In this document: positions 1-8,743 of the stretch, piece by piece
Layout of the letters: each line of letters begins with the position of its first letter
How positions within the stretch are numbered: the first letter of the stretch is position 1
From: JBMNKL01 sp050261495
Lineage (GTDB): Bacteria > Bacillota > Clostridia > Acetivibrionales > DTU013
Assembly: GCA_050261495.1 (NCBI GenBank)
Contig: JBLNDI010000143.1
Span: 1-22,841, forward strand
Reading direction: 5' to 3'
DNA length: 22,841 nt
Made by a program: the position numbers and the translations under genes
Notes under the pieces: model-generated
Databases searched by the model: none
What the model saw: the letters and a program-made list of their open reading frames with translations, nothing else
Told to the model about the DNA's origin: nothing

Positions 1-60
1 CCCTGTATTATTTTTCATAGGGCTTTATACCTATTTTTTAAAAAAATTCACTTTTTACTA

Positions 61-89
61 TTGATTATTATAAAAATATGACTTAAAAT
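61..89 (+). promoter_or_regulatory. Sigma-A promoter of the mraZ/dcw operon
   Basis: A -35 box TTGATT (61-66) and a -10 box TAAAAT (84-89) are separated by 17 bp. The predicted transcription start is near 96-97, directly at the MraZ boxes, so MraZ bound there would block this promoter. The upstream sequence (1-60) is AT-rich. It contains a weak 6-bp hairpin at 1-22 (CCCTGT/ATAGGG) that may be the tail of a terminator of the preceding gene outside the window. Confidence 0.7.
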
Positions 90-96
90 AGTAACC

Positions 97-128
97 AAGT
101 GGAGCAAAGTGGTTGAAAGTGGTTTAAA
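97..128 (+). promoter_or_regulatory. MraZ operator: three 10-bp-spaced AAGTGG repeats
   Basis: AAGTGG occurs at 97-102, 107-112 and 117-122, exactly one helical turn apart, giving three units of the form GTGGnnnAAA. MraZ proteins are known to bind tandem direct repeats of this type (TGG-centred, about 10-bp period) upstream of their own gene and to repress the dcw operon. The repeats lie at the predicted transcription start, so autoregulation is expected. They also show that the GTG at 109 lies inside the operator and is not a plausible start for mraZ. Confidence 0.8.
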
Positions 129-153
129 AATACAAAAGCCAGGGGTGAAATGG

Positions 154-585
154 TTGTTCTATGGTGAATATCAACACACTATAGACCCAAAGGGCAGGAT
201 AATAATACCATCAGCCTTCAGAAAAGAACTTGAGGATAAGTTCATGATTACAAAGGGGCTGGAGGAGTGCCTGTTCATTTTTTCAATGCCCGAATGGAAC
301 GCCCTGATGGACAAGCTTCAGTCGTTGCCGCTTTCAAACAACCACGCGCGAGGCTTCATGCGGTTCTTTTTCTCAAGCGCGGCGGAATGCCGGCCGGATA
401 AAAACTACCGCATACTTGTCCCGCAGGAGCTCCGGGCACATGCCGGGCTGGAAAAGGACATTTGCATAATCGGAGTTGGGACAAGGGTGGAAGTATGGAG
501 CAAGGATAAGTGGGCAAAATACATCAATGGCGACAACCTTACCCCGGACAGCATAGCCGAGACGTTTTCGATGCTGGGTATATAG
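154..585 (+). CDS. mraZ: Transcriptional regulator MraZ
   Basis: MraZ is a DNA-binding protein of the AbrB/SpoVT-like fold. It forms ring oligomers on operator repeats and controls the dcw operon. The protein begins LFYGEYQHTIDPKGRIIIPS, the typical MraZ opening, and carries a second swapped-hairpin repeat with the DKNYRILVPQELRAHAGL motif. I chose the TTG at 154 because AGGGG (141-145) lies eight bases upstream and the product becomes 143 aa, the usual family length. An in-frame GTG at 109 would add 15 unrelated residues encoded by the operator. It is the first gene of the cluster, ten bases before the first possible rsmH start codon. Confidence in function is very high and in the TTG start good. 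Confidence 0.95.
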   Translation: MFYGEYQHTIDPKGRIIIPSAFRKELEDKFMITKGLEECLFIFSMPEWNALMDKLQSLPLSNNHARGFMRFFFSSAAECRPDKNYRILVPQELRAHAGLEKDICIIGVGTRVEVWSKDKWAKYINGDNLTPDSIAETFSMLGI

Positions 586-619
586 GCTTGAATAAATGCC
601 AGCTTCCGGGAGAAATACT

Positions 620-1582
620 ATGGATTTTAGTCACAAACCGGTTTTACTGGAGGAAAGCATAAAAAGCCTTGATATAAAAAGCAATGGAATATATGTTGAC
701 GGGACGCTGGGCGGAGCCGGTCACGCAGCGGAAATCCTGAAAAGATTGGACAAGGGTACGCTGGTAGGTATTGACCAGGACGAGACCGCAATCAGGGTTT
801 CCGGGGAAAGGCTGAGGCAGGTCCAGGGGAATGCATCGATTATACTGATCAGGGGAAACTTCAGGAACCTGGCGCAGTTGCTGGCTCAGCGCGGAATAAA
901 TGAAGTGGATGGCGTATTGCTCGATATAGGGGTATCGTCCCATCAACTGGATGAGGCGGAGAGAGGTTTCAGCTACCGGTATGACGCTCCGCTGGACATG
1001 AGGATGGACAGGAGCCTGGCGATTGACGCCGCTTACATAGTAAATACGTATGATGAAAAGGCCATCAGGGATATAATACGTGAATACGGAGAAGAGAATT
1101 GGGCCGGAAGGATTGCGTCATTTATAGTGAATGCCCGCAGGGAGCGCAGGATAGAAACAACCGGGCAGCTTGTGGAAATAATAAAAGCTGCAATACCGGC
1201 AAGTGCGAGAAGGAAAGGGCCGCACCCGGCAAGAAGGACGTTCCAGGCATTAAGAATAGCGGTGAACGATGAACTGGGGGCGCTCAGGGACGCGATCGAC
1301 GGCGCCGTGAAAATACTGAGACCGGGAGGAAGGATAAGCGTAATAACATTTCATTCGCTTGAGGACAGGATAGTAAAGGATGAGTTTCATTCCAGGGAGA
1401 ATCCCTGCACGTGCCCGCCGTCGTTTCCGGTGTGCGTGTGCGGCAGGAAGCCCGAGTTGAAAGTGTTGACCAAAAAGCCAATACTGCCGTCAAAAGAGGA
1501 ACTGGAATCAAATCCAAGATCACACAGCGCAAAGCTCAGGACGGCTCAAAAAATACAAGTTACAGGTGATACAAAAGATTAA
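620..1582 (+). CDS. rsmH: 16S rRNA (cytosine1402-N4)-methyltransferase RsmH
   Basis: RsmH (MraW) uses S-adenosylmethionine to methylate N4 of C1402 in the 16S rRNA P-site region. The SAM-binding loop VDGTLGGAGHA is near the N-terminus, followed by the LLDIGVSSHQLDEAERGFSY block and the RPGGRISVITFHSLEDRIVK block near the C-terminus. A Cys-rich segment (CTCPPSFPVCVCGRKPE) is characteristic of the family. The start at ATG 620 (MDFSHKPVLLEESI) is preferred: GGGAGAA (608-614) sits five bases upstream and the 320-aa length matches homologues. An in-frame ATG at 596 would add eight residues with no ribosome binding site. It sits second in the dcw cluster, as in most Firmicutes. Confidence 0.96.
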   Translation: MDFSHKPVLLEESIKSLDIKSNGIYVDGTLGGAGHAAEILKRLDKGTLVGIDQDETAIRVSGERLRQVQGNASIILIRGNFRNLAQLLAQRGINEVDGVLLDIGVSSHQLDEAERGFSYRYDAPLDMRMDRSLAIDAAYIVNTYDEKAIRDIIREYGEENWAGRIASFIVNARRERRIETTGQLVEIIKAAIPASARRKGPHPARRTFQALRIAVNDELGALRDAIDGAVKILRPGGRISVITFHSLEDRIVKDEFHSRENPCTCPPSFPVCVCGRKPELKVLTKKPILPSKEELESNPRSHSAKLRTAQKIQVTGDTKD

Positions 1583-1830
1583 GGGCGTTGAGATACATCG
1601 GACAAGCAGTTGAATCCACGGATGATAAAACAGCGGGATACGAAAGACGAAGGAAAAAGAAACTAAAGATAAATTCTTAAAAAACAAAAGAAAAAATGTG
1701 AAAGCTGCAAAAGATGAGTTTACAAAAGATAAAACCGGCCGAGGGCTGTCCGTAAAAGCCAGTCCTCGGTATTACTTTCAATTTCCCTGCGTTTTGTTGC
1801 TTGCATAAAACATCAGCGAGGTGAATAGAA
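1583..1830 (+). other. Unusually long rsmH-ftsL spacer with hairpin
   Basis: The spacer has no convincing gene. One + frame is open from about 1583 to 1806 except for a single TAA at 1678-1680. It encodes very lysine-rich sequence and could be a decayed small ORF, but start and similarity support are lacking. A stem of nine pairs (CCGAGGGCT at 1739-1747 with AGTCCTCGG at 1761-1769, one G-U pair) has a 13-nt loop. It is not followed by a U-run, so it is not a standard terminator. It could be an RNA processing or stability element. The ribosome binding site GCGAGGTG for the next gene ends the spacer. Confidence 0.4.
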
Positions 1831-2346
1831 TTGTTACAGGACAATTATGAATATGTGCATGGTTCAGCCGCAAGACAGCTCCAGTACGATGTTTATGAAG
1901 CTAATGAAGTTTATGATGTTTATGAAGAAAACAAGGTGCTAAGGGAGAAAAAGCGCTACAGGAGCAACAGGAAAGCCAAGCTCAGGTTCGTGATGTCAAT
2001 AATGGCCGTTTTTTTTGCAGGCCTTGCCGTAATGTACAGGTATGCGATAATTACAAAAATCAGCTATGACATAGGCCAGAAAGAGAAAGCGTATAACGAG
2101 TTGAGAAATGAAAACGCAATGTTGAGAGTGGACATTGAAACCGAAACTTACCTGGCCGAAATAAAGGAAACGGCTGTAACAAGACTCGGCATGCAGATGC
2201 CGGACAAAAGCCAGATTGTATACATAAAGGTGCCAAGAAAAGATTATACCGTGGTTATAGACGAAACGAGCGAAGAACGGGAGAACGGCAGTTTTCTCAG
2301 CAAGCTTGCCGCCAAGGCGGCAGGATTGGTAAAGCTTTTGGAATAG
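1831..2346 (+). CDS. ftsL: FtsL-like septum protein
   Basis: This is a bitopic division protein of the FtsL/DivIC type, which bridges the FtsQ/DivIB and FtsW/FtsI components at the septum. The 171-aa product has a charged cytoplasmic N-terminus of about 50 residues and one membrane segment (about 53-73). A predicted leucine-zipper-like coiled coil follows (about 78-108, rich in E/N/L), then a short extracytoplasmic tail containing the RLGMQMPDKSQIVYI block common to FtsL proteins. The TTG start at 1831 is set by GCGAGGTG (1816-1822). The N-terminal region contains a small internal duplication (YDVYEANE / YDVYEENK). The sequence family is weakly conserved, so the name rests on the coiled-coil/TM architecture and on its position between rsmH and the PBP gene. 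Confidence 0.85.
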   Translation: MLQDNYEYVHGSAARQLQYDVYEANEVYDVYEENKVLREKKRYRSNRKAKLRFVMSIMAVFFAGLAVMYRYAIITKISYDIGQKEKAYNELRNENAMLRVDIETETYLAEIKETAVTRLGMQMPDKSQIVYIKVPRKDYTVVIDETSEERENGSFLSKLAAKAAGLVKLLE

Positions 2347-2394
2347 TCCGAAACGGCGCGGCAGTGATAATATGGCCGTAAAAAACAGTAAAAA

Positions 2395-2450
2395 TATAGA
2401 CTGTGGATGAGTGTAAAATTATATTTTGCACGGTCTATAGTCTTTTTTTT
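2395..2450 (+). terminator. Terminator-like hairpin inside the dcw cluster
   Basis: An outer stem TATAGAC (2395-2401) / GTCTATA (2433-2439) encloses an inner stem GTGTAAAAT (2411-2419) / ATTTTGCAC (2423-2431, one G-U pair) with a 3-nt loop. Eight consecutive T residues (2443-2450) follow. The form is that of an intrinsic terminator or attenuator. It lies between ftsL and the PBP gene in the same transcription direction, so it could reduce or condition expression of everything from spoVD on. The stem is AT-rich, so termination may be partial. I see no obvious new promoter between it and the PBP start. Confidence 0.6.
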
Positions 2451-2480
2451 AAAGTCAAAATTCAAGAAGGGGGAATTTTG

Positions 2481-4712
2481 TTGGCGGCTCCGGGCTTGTC
2501 CGTTAAAAAGCGCCAGGTTATACTGCTTGCAATATTTACCGTAATAGTCGCTGTTCTGATCGGCAGGCTGGCATATATCCAGTTTGTACAAGCGGAAGAA
2601 CTGCAGAAGAAGGCTTTCGAACAGCAAAACGCGGGGAGGACCATAAGCCCCATAAGAGGCGCCATATACGACAGGAACGGCAAAAAACTCGCTATCAGCG
2701 TACAGGCGGCAACGATCGGATGCAGACCGAGCGAAGTAAAAAGCAACGGTAAAAATATATCAGCGGATGAAATCGCGGACGGCCTCGCTTCCATATTGGA
2801 CATGGAAAGGGATGACATATACCGCCTTATTACGAAAGATGTAAGTTACGTGATAATAAAACGGAAAGTGGACAGGGAAACCGAAAAAAAGGTAAGAACA
2901 TGGATATCTGTCAACAGGGTGAAAGGCATTACAATAGACGAAGACGCGAAAAGGTACTATCCTAACGGGAACCTAATGTCCCACGTTCTGGGGTTTACCG
3001 GCGATGACAACCAGGGGCTCATGGGCGGTATCGAGGAGGTTATGGACAAATACCTGAAAGGCACGCCCGGCAAGATATTGAGCGAGGTAGACGCCCGGCA
3101 AAATGCCATACCTTCAAACACCGAAAAGCGCATTGATGCGCAGGACGGCCTGAATGTAGTCCTGACAATTGACGAAACCATCCAATACCTCGTATCCAAA
3201 TCCCTTGAAAAGGCAATCGACGATTACAAGCTCAAGCAGGGCGCGGCAGCCATAGTTATGGACCCCAATAACGGCGACATCCTTGCCCTTGTATCAAAAC
3301 CGGATTATGATTTGAATGATCCTTTTGCATTTCCTGAAAACATGAAAAATATGATAATAGGCGGGGTTGACGGAGAAACGCTTGATCCGTCAAACTGGGT
3401 GGAAAGAAGCACTGAAACGGTTAACATTCTGAGCAAGACGGTTTGGAGAAACAAGGCCATATCCGACACTTATGAACCGGGATCAACGTTTAAGAGCTTT
3501 ACAACGGCAGCCGGTATTGAAGAGGGCGTTGTTACGCCGGACACCATTACCAATGACCTCCCGATAAAAGTGACCGGATGGCCGAAACCCATAAATTGCT
3601 GGAGAGTGGGCAGGCCGCACGGTACGGAAACTTTCAGGGAAGCCGTGTACAATTCCTGCAACCCGGCATTCGTCAAGGTAGCCCAAGGCCTTGGCATCCA
3701 GAGATTTTACAACTACGTGAAGGCGTTCGGTTTTATGGATAAAACCGGTATTGAGCTTTTGGGCGAGGGGAAGAGCATATTCCAGGAAAAGCCGAAGGAA
3801 ATCGATATGGCGGTTGCTTCTTTTGGACAGAGGTTTACGATAACGCCCTTGCAGCTGATAACAGGCTACACTGCCATCGTGAACGGCGGCAAGCTGATGA
3901 AACCGAGGCTTGTCAAGGAACTGACGGATTCGGACGGAAATATTGTAAAAAGGTTCGAGCCGGAAGTCGTAAGGACGGTAATATCAAAGAAGACATCGGA
4001 CACCGTAAAAGATATTCTGGAGGGTGTCGTGGCGCATCCTATGGGTACGGGCAACAATGCCTATGTCAAAGGTTACAGGATAGGAGGAAAAACCGGGACT
4101 TCGCAGACAACCCAGCAAGATGTGCATATCGCTTCCTTCTGCGGTTTTGCTCCCGCGGATAATCCGTCCGTTATCGTGCTGGTCGTGCTGTTCGACCCTA
4201 AAGGCGATTCCTACATGGGAGGCGTCATAGCGGCGCCCGTGGCCGGTAAAATCATTGAGGATATTTTAAATTACATGCAGGTGGAAAAGCAATACACCGA
4301 GGAAGACCTTCGGACAATGGCCCAGGAAGTATTTGTCCCGGAAGTAAGGGGAAAAACCGTGGAGGACGCAGTGAAAGAACTCAGGGCGGCAGGACTCAAG
4401 TACAAGGTCGAAGGCGACGGCGGCAATAATAGCAAGGTTGTTGAACAAATGCCGAAACCGGATGCAGTGGTGCCTGAGAACTCGGTCGTCCTGCTGTACG
4501 TATATAAGCCGGAAAAACAGCAAACAGCACAAATGCCGGATCTTACGGGCAAAACCATATCCGAGGCGATAGAGGCAATGAACCGCGCCAACCTTAATAT
4601 AAAAGTGAATGGTACCGGGCTTGTCTACAGACAGCAGTTCAAGCCGGGCGCCATTCTTGAAGCGGGCCAGGTTGTCACCGTGGAATTCAGGAACTTGGAA
4701 AACAAGGAGTAA
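2481..4712 (+). CDS. spoVD: Class B penicillin-binding protein with two PASTA domains (SpoVD/PBP2B type)
   Basis: This is a peptidoglycan D,D-transpeptidase that cross-links septal or spore-cortex peptidoglycan together with a SEDS partner, here probably FtsW. From the chosen start the protein is 743 aa: one N-terminal membrane anchor (about 13-32), a PBP dimer domain beginning with the SPIRGAIYDRNG block, and the transpeptidase domain. The catalytic motifs are STFK (Ser335), SCN (392-394) and KTG (537-539). Two PASTA domains follow (about 621-680 and 684-743). TTG 2481 is chosen because AAGGGGG (2467-2473) is seven bases upstream; TTG 2478 is possible. An in-frame ATG at 2403 lies inside the hairpin and would add a non-native leader. 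Two PASTA domains resemble PBP2B more than B. subtilis SpoVD, so whether it serves vegetative division, sporulation or both is open. Confidence 0.93.
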   Translation: MAAPGLSVKKRQVILLAIFTVIVAVLIGRLAYIQFVQAEELQKKAFEQQNAGRTISPIRGAIYDRNGKKLAISVQAATIGCRPSEVKSNGKNISADEIADGLASILDMERDDIYRLITKDVSYVIIKRKVDRETEKKVRTWISVNRVKGITIDEDAKRYYPNGNLMSHVLGFTGDDNQGLMGGIEEVMDKYLKGTPGKILSEVDARQNAIPSNTEKRIDAQDGLNVVLTIDETIQYLVSKSLEKAIDDYKLKQGAAAIVMDPNNGDILALVSKPDYDLNDPFAFPENMKNMIIGGVDGETLDPSNWVERSTETVNILSKTVWRNKAISDTYEPGSTFKSFTTAAGIEEGVVTPDTITNDLPIKVTGWPKPINCWRVGRPHGTETFREAVYNSCNPAFVKVAQGLGIQRFYNYVKAFGFMDKTGIELLGEGKSIFQEKPKEIDMAVASFGQRFTITPLQLITGYTAIVNGGKLMKPRLVKELTDSDGNIVKRFEPEVVRTVISKKTSDTVKDILEGVVAHPMGTGNNAYVKGYRIGGKTGTSQTTQQDVHIASFCGFAPADNPSVIVLVVLFDPKGDSYMGGVIAAPVAGKIIEDILNYMQVEKQYTEEDLRTMAQEVFVPEVRGKTVEDAVKELRAAGLKYKVEGDGGNNSKVVEQMPKPDAVVPENSVVLLYVYKPEKQQTAQMPDLTGKTISEAIEAMNRANLNIKVNGTGLVYRQQFKPGAILEAGQVVTVEFRNLENKE

Positions 4713-4724
4713 AGGGGAATTGCC

Positions 4725-6179
4725 ATGTTATTGACTGAACTGGTTGAAGGCCTGGATGTCCTGGAAATAAAGGGGGACATCCATATTGACATAGATGGGG
4801 TAGCCTATGACTCGAGGAAAGTAAAAAAAAGGTACGTTTTTGTTTGTATCGACGGCACGGTTGCCGACGGGCATGAATATGCCGCCCAAGCGCTGGATAA
4901 CGGGGCTGCGGCGCTTATTACCCAGAAGGATTTGACGCTGCCGGCCGGTATACCGGTTGTCAGGACACCGGATACAAGAACAGCATTGGCATACATTTCC
5001 GATAAGTTTTACGGTCATTTGACGAGCAGGTTCAGCCTGACGGGGATTACAGGGACAAAAGGGAAAACCACTACCTCGTTCATGGTCAAATCAATTCTTG
5101 AAGCTTCCATGCGAAAAGTCGGACTCATTGGGACACTCGGGACAAGGATCGGCGACAGGACGTTGCATACGGGGAGAACCACCCCTGAATCGCTGGATTT
5201 GCAGGAATTATTCATCCAGATGGTGGAAGAAGGCGTGGACGATGTGGTTATGGAAGTGTCATCCCAGGGGCTGGCGTTAAAGAGGGTAAGCTTTTGCGAA
5301 TTTGACGCCGGGGTGTTCACAAACCTTTCGCGCGACCATATCAGCCCGACGGAACACGCTTCCATGGAAGAGTACCTGGCGGCTAAGTGCTTGCTCTTTA
5401 AAACCTGCAAAAAAGGATTGGTCAACGCGGACAGCAAATACGCGGAACATGTCATCCGCGAATCAAAATGCAGGGTATTGACATACGGTATTGACAACGA
5501 CGCGGATATCCGGGCGGTCAATATTAAAAAACACCCGCAAAGCGTCGAGTTTGACATAATATCGCCTTGGTACGGCGGGAGAATGAAGGTTAACATACCC
5601 GGGAAATTCAGCATATACAACGCGCTGGCAGCGGCAGGAGTCGGCGGGCTCAGGGGAATTCCGAGGGATGCCGTGAAAGCCGGCCTTGAAAGGGTACAAG
5701 TGCCGGGGAGGGTTGAATTGGTCCATACCGGACGCGATTTCAATGTTATTATTGATTACGCCCATACGCCGGATAGCCTCGAGAATATACTGAATACCGT
5801 GAAGGACTATGCGACGGGCAGGGTTATATGCGTTTTTGGCTGCGGGGGAGACAGGGACAGGAGCAAGCGTCCCATGATGGGAGCCATATCCGGGAGGATT
5901 GCCGACTATACCGTGATCACGTCTGACAACCCAAGGACGGAGGATCCCGAATCAATAATCAAGGAAATAGAGGAAGGAATAAAAACAACCGGCGGAGAAT
6001 ATACCTGCATATGTGACCGCCGCGAAGCCATAAGGCACGCCTTGACAGGCGCAATGCCCGGAGATGTGGTAATATTGGCGGGGAAAGGTCATGAGACGTA
6101 CCAGCAATTCGGAGACAAAATAATATATTTTGACGAAAGGGAAGTTGTACGTGATATACTTGAAGAGTACAGCATGTAA
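4725..6179 (+). CDS. murE: UDP-MurNAc-L-Ala-D-Glu:meso-diaminopimelate ligase MurE
   Basis: MurE is a cytoplasmic ATP-dependent amide ligase adding the third amino acid of the peptidoglycan stem peptide. The Mur ligase N-terminal domain is followed by the ATP-binding GTKGKTTT loop (110-117), the central domain, and the C-terminal domain starting near VPGRVELV. The DNPR motif (401-404) is the accepted signature for meso-diaminopimelate rather than lysine, so this organism should have DAP-type peptidoglycan. The ATG at 4725 follows AAAGGGGA twelve bases after the PBP stop, so the two genes are probably translated from one message. The 484-aa length is normal. Confidence 0.96.
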   Translation: MLLTELVEGLDVLEIKGDIHIDIDGVAYDSRKVKKRYVFVCIDGTVADGHEYAAQALDNGAAALITQKDLTLPAGIPVVRTPDTRTALAYISDKFYGHLTSRFSLTGITGTKGKTTTSFMVKSILEASMRKVGLIGTLGTRIGDRTLHTGRTTPESLDLQELFIQMVEEGVDDVVMEVSSQGLALKRVSFCEFDAGVFTNLSRDHISPTEHASMEEYLAAKCLLFKTCKKGLVNADSKYAEHVIRESKCRVLTYGIDNDADIRAVNIKKHPQSVEFDIISPWYGGRMKVNIPGKFSIYNALAAAGVGGLRGIPRDAVKAGLERVQVPGRVELVHTGRDFNVIIDYAHTPDSLENILNTVKDYATGRVICVFGCGGDRDRSKRPMMGAISGRIADYTVITSDNPRTEDPESIIKEIEEGIKTTGGEYTCICDRREAIRHALTGAMPGDVVILAGKGHETYQQFGDKIIYFDEREVVRDILEEYSM

Positions 6180-6267
6180 AACGGCAGGCTAAAATAACTT
6201 TTTTACATATAGAGAATGATATATGCGAAGAGCGGATGGAAAAGAGATTGATAAAGGAGCCTGAAAA

Positions 6268-7647
6268 ATGCTTCAGTTAATGCATGATGAAATAATCAAG
6301 GCAACAGGCGGCAGGTACGCAGTCAACGCCGGCGATGCCGTCATTACGGGAATATCGACGGATTCCAGGACAATCCGGCGCGGCGACCTTTTTATACCGC
6401 TTATCGGGGAGAATTTCGACGGACACGACTTTATCGGCGATGCTTTTGAAAAAGGAGCCGCGGCGTCGCTGACGCAGAGGGAGAATGTTAATTTCCCGGG
6501 CAAAACCGTTATTCTTGTGAATAATACGCTGAAGGCGCTGCAGGACCTGGCGGCTTACTACAGGAGCAGGTTTGACATTCCTTTTATAGGCATAACGGGC
6601 AGCGTCGGAAAAACAAGCACGAAGGAAATGGTTGCGTGCGCTGTTGGCGCAAGATACAATGTTCTTAAGAACGAGGGGAACCTGAATAACGAAGTAGGCG
6701 TTCCGCTGACTATTTTCAGGCTCGATGGCAGCTATGAGGCGGCAGTGGTCGAGATGGGCATGAGCGCGCCGGGGGAAATCAGCGCGCTGGCTGCTATTGT
6801 CAGGCCCAAGGTGGGAATAATAACAAATATCGGCATATCCCATATAGAAAAGCTCGGCTCCCGCAGCAATATCCTTAAAGCAAAGCTGGAACTGCTTGAC
6901 GGACTGCAGCCGGGAGGTCTTTTGGTATTGAACGGCGATGATGTGATGCTCGGCGGAGTGCGTGATTTCTTGGATTGCAGGACAGTGACCTTCGGACTCG
7001 GCGAGGGCGTGGATTACATGGCGTACAATATCCGTTCGTACGGTGAAAACGGGACCAGGTTTGACATAATGGACGGAGGGATAGAGTACGACATACATGT
7101 GCCGGCGCCGGGAGTCCATAATGTTTATAACGCGCTTGCGGCACTGGCAGCCGGGCGCGAGCTCGGGGTTCCGGTAAAGGAACTGGCCCTGGGCATATCA
7201 CGGTACAAACCGGGTCAAATGAGGCTAAATATTATTAAAACAGGGCGATTCACGGTAATAAATGATGCGTACAATTCAAGCCCGCAGTCCGTAAAAGCCG
7301 CGCTTGACGTGCTGGAAGAGGTGATAGCCGAAAGAAGGATAGCGGTGCTGGGAGACATGCTGGAGCTGGGAGAGTGGTCTTCCTCGGCTCATAGGGAAAT
7401 GGGAAGCTACGCAGCCGGGAAAAAGCTGGATTATATTATTACGGTCGGCCGGCGTGCCCTGGATATTGCCAGGGGCGCAATTGAATCAGGGCTCGACCCT
7501 GAGATAACAGCCTCTTTCATGAGCAATGCGGAAGCCCTGGATTACCTGAGAAAAGTTCTGCGCCCCGGCGACGCGATACTTGTTAAAGGCTCGAGGGGCA
7601 TGAAGATGGAGGAAGTAGTCAGGTCCCTGGCGGAGGAAGACTGGTGA
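6268..7647 (+). CDS. murF: UDP-MurNAc-tripeptide:D-Ala-D-Ala ligase MurF
   Basis: MurF adds the D-alanyl-D-alanine dipeptide and completes the cytoplasmic UDP-MurNAc-pentapeptide. The ATP-binding GSVGKTSTKE motif (111-120), the NEGNLNNEVGVPLT block, the VVEMGMSAPGEI block and the C-terminal INDAYNSSPQSVKAAL motif are typical. The length, 459 aa, is normal. Start ATG 6268 follows AAGGAG by seven bases. The 88-bp gap after murE is longer than elsewhere in the cluster, but I found no strong promoter in it. Confidence 0.96.
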   Translation: MLQLMHDEIIKATGGRYAVNAGDAVITGISTDSRTIRRGDLFIPLIGENFDGHDFIGDAFEKGAAASLTQRENVNFPGKTVILVNNTLKALQDLAAYYRSRFDIPFIGITGSVGKTSTKEMVACAVGARYNVLKNEGNLNNEVGVPLTIFRLDGSYEAAVVEMGMSAPGEISALAAIVRPKVGIITNIGISHIEKLGSRSNILKAKLELLDGLQPGGLLVLNGDDVMLGGVRDFLDCRTVTFGLGEGVDYMAYNIRSYGENGTRFDIMDGGIEYDIHVPAPGVHNVYNALAALAAGRELGVPVKELALGISRYKPGQMRLNIIKTGRFTVINDAYNSSPQSVKAALDVLEEVIAERRIAVLGDMLELGEWSSSAHREMGSYAAGKKLDYIITVGRRALDIARGAIESGLDPEITASFMSNAEALDYLRKVLRPGDAILVKGSRGMKMEEVVRSLAEEDW

Positions 7648-7662
7648 GCGGAGGTACGGAAG

Positions 7663-8664
7663 ATGAACATGGAGTTTAGCTTGTTAAAATCTGCGGAAGT
7701 TGTCGCATTTGCAGCGACTTTTATCATGGCCCTGATAATGGGGCCGATAATAATACCGCTTCTCAGGAGGCTGAAATTCAGGCAGACTGTCAGAAGCGAC
7801 GGACCCGCCACCCATTTGAAAAAAATGGGCATACCTACTATTGGAGGCCTGATTTTTCTTATTCCAATGTTTATAACGGCGCTGTTCTTTTTGCCAAAGC
7901 ATCCGGAGATTCTGCCAATGCTGCTCGTAACAGCCGGGTTTGCCGTAATAGGCTTTATTGACGATATGCTGAAGGTGGTAAGAAAGAATAACGACGGCCT
8001 GACCCCGAGGCAAAAATCATTTTTCCTGTTTGCGGTATCGGCCTTGTTCGCATTTTATGCCGCGTATGATCCAAAACTGGGAACGGGCATGATTTTGCCG
8101 TTTTCAGGAAGCGAAGCCGTGGTTGAACTACCTGTTTGGATGTATATCATCCTGGTTATCGTGGTCATGTACCTGATTACAAACTCGGTGAACATGACAG
8201 ACGGTGTGGATGGCCTGGCAGCCGGGGTGACGCTGATAGTGACCGTGTTTTTCACCATCGCTGCCATGTTCAGGACGGACCTGAGCCATGTAAAGCTCCT
8301 TTGTTCCATTACTGCGGGAGGATGCCTGGGGTTTCTTGTGTTCAACATATACCCGGCGAAAGTCATTATGGGGGATACCGGTTCGCTTGCCCTGGGAGGG
8401 ATCGTGGGAGCGGCTGCCGTAATAATGAAAATACCGTGGATTTTGCTTGTAGTCGGGGCTATCTACGCGGTTGAAAGCTTGTCGGTATTCATACAGGTGG
8501 TCTCTTTCAAGCTCAGGGGCAAAAGGGTATTCAAGATGGCCCCCATACATCATCATTTTGAATTGTCGGGCTGGAAAGAAACAAAGGTGGTTGCCGTGTT
8601 CTGGGCGATAACCATTGTATTGTGCTTTATTGGTTTTGCAACGCTTCAGCTTAAATTTTTCTGA
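7663..8664 (+). CDS. mraY: Phospho-MurNAc-pentapeptide translocase MraY
   Basis: MraY is an integral membrane enzyme that transfers phospho-MurNAc-pentapeptide to undecaprenyl phosphate, making lipid I. The 333-aa product is strongly hydrophobic (about ten membrane segments) and carries the family motifs: the Asp pair in GFIDDMLKV, the NSVNMTDGVDGLA loop, the MGDTGSLALGG block and the HHHFELSGWKE loop. ATG 7663 is chosen because GCGGAGG (7649-7654) is eight bases away; ATG 7669 is less well spaced. murD often follows mraY but here only a 79-bp gap separates it from ftsW. Confidence 0.96.
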   Translation: MNMEFSLLKSAEVVAFAATFIMALIMGPIIIPLLRRLKFRQTVRSDGPATHLKKMGIPTIGGLIFLIPMFITALFFLPKHPEILPMLLVTAGFAVIGFIDDMLKVVRKNNDGLTPRQKSFFLFAVSALFAFYAAYDPKLGTGMILPFSGSEAVVELPVWMYIILVIVVMYLITNSVNMTDGVDGLAAGVTLIVTVFFTIAAMFRTDLSHVKLLCSITAGGCLGFLVFNIYPAKVIMGDTGSLALGGIVGAAAVIMKIPWILLVVGAIYAVESLSVFIQVVSFKLRGKRVFKMAPIHHHFELSGWKETKVVAVFWAITIVLCFIGFATLQLKFF

Positions 8665-8743
8665 CCACCGGGGGCTGATTTGTTGACGGAGCGGATGCAT
8701 CAAGCCTAAAAGCTTTGAAATATTTAAACCCGGGAGATATTGC

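Noticed and set aside
5015..5743. 242-codon open frame on the minus strand inside murE
   Set aside because: It is antisense to a perfectly conserved murE, shows no domain and has no suitable ribosome binding site; it results from codon bias of the sense gene.
6277..7119. 280-codon open frame on the minus strand inside murF
   Set aside because: Antisense to a well-conserved gene, with a His/Arg/Cys-rich composition unlike a real protein.
8683..8709. Trace of murD between mraY and ftsW (TTG ACG GAG ... TAA)
   Set aside because: An eight-codon frame is too short to identify, and similarity to MurD cannot be judged.
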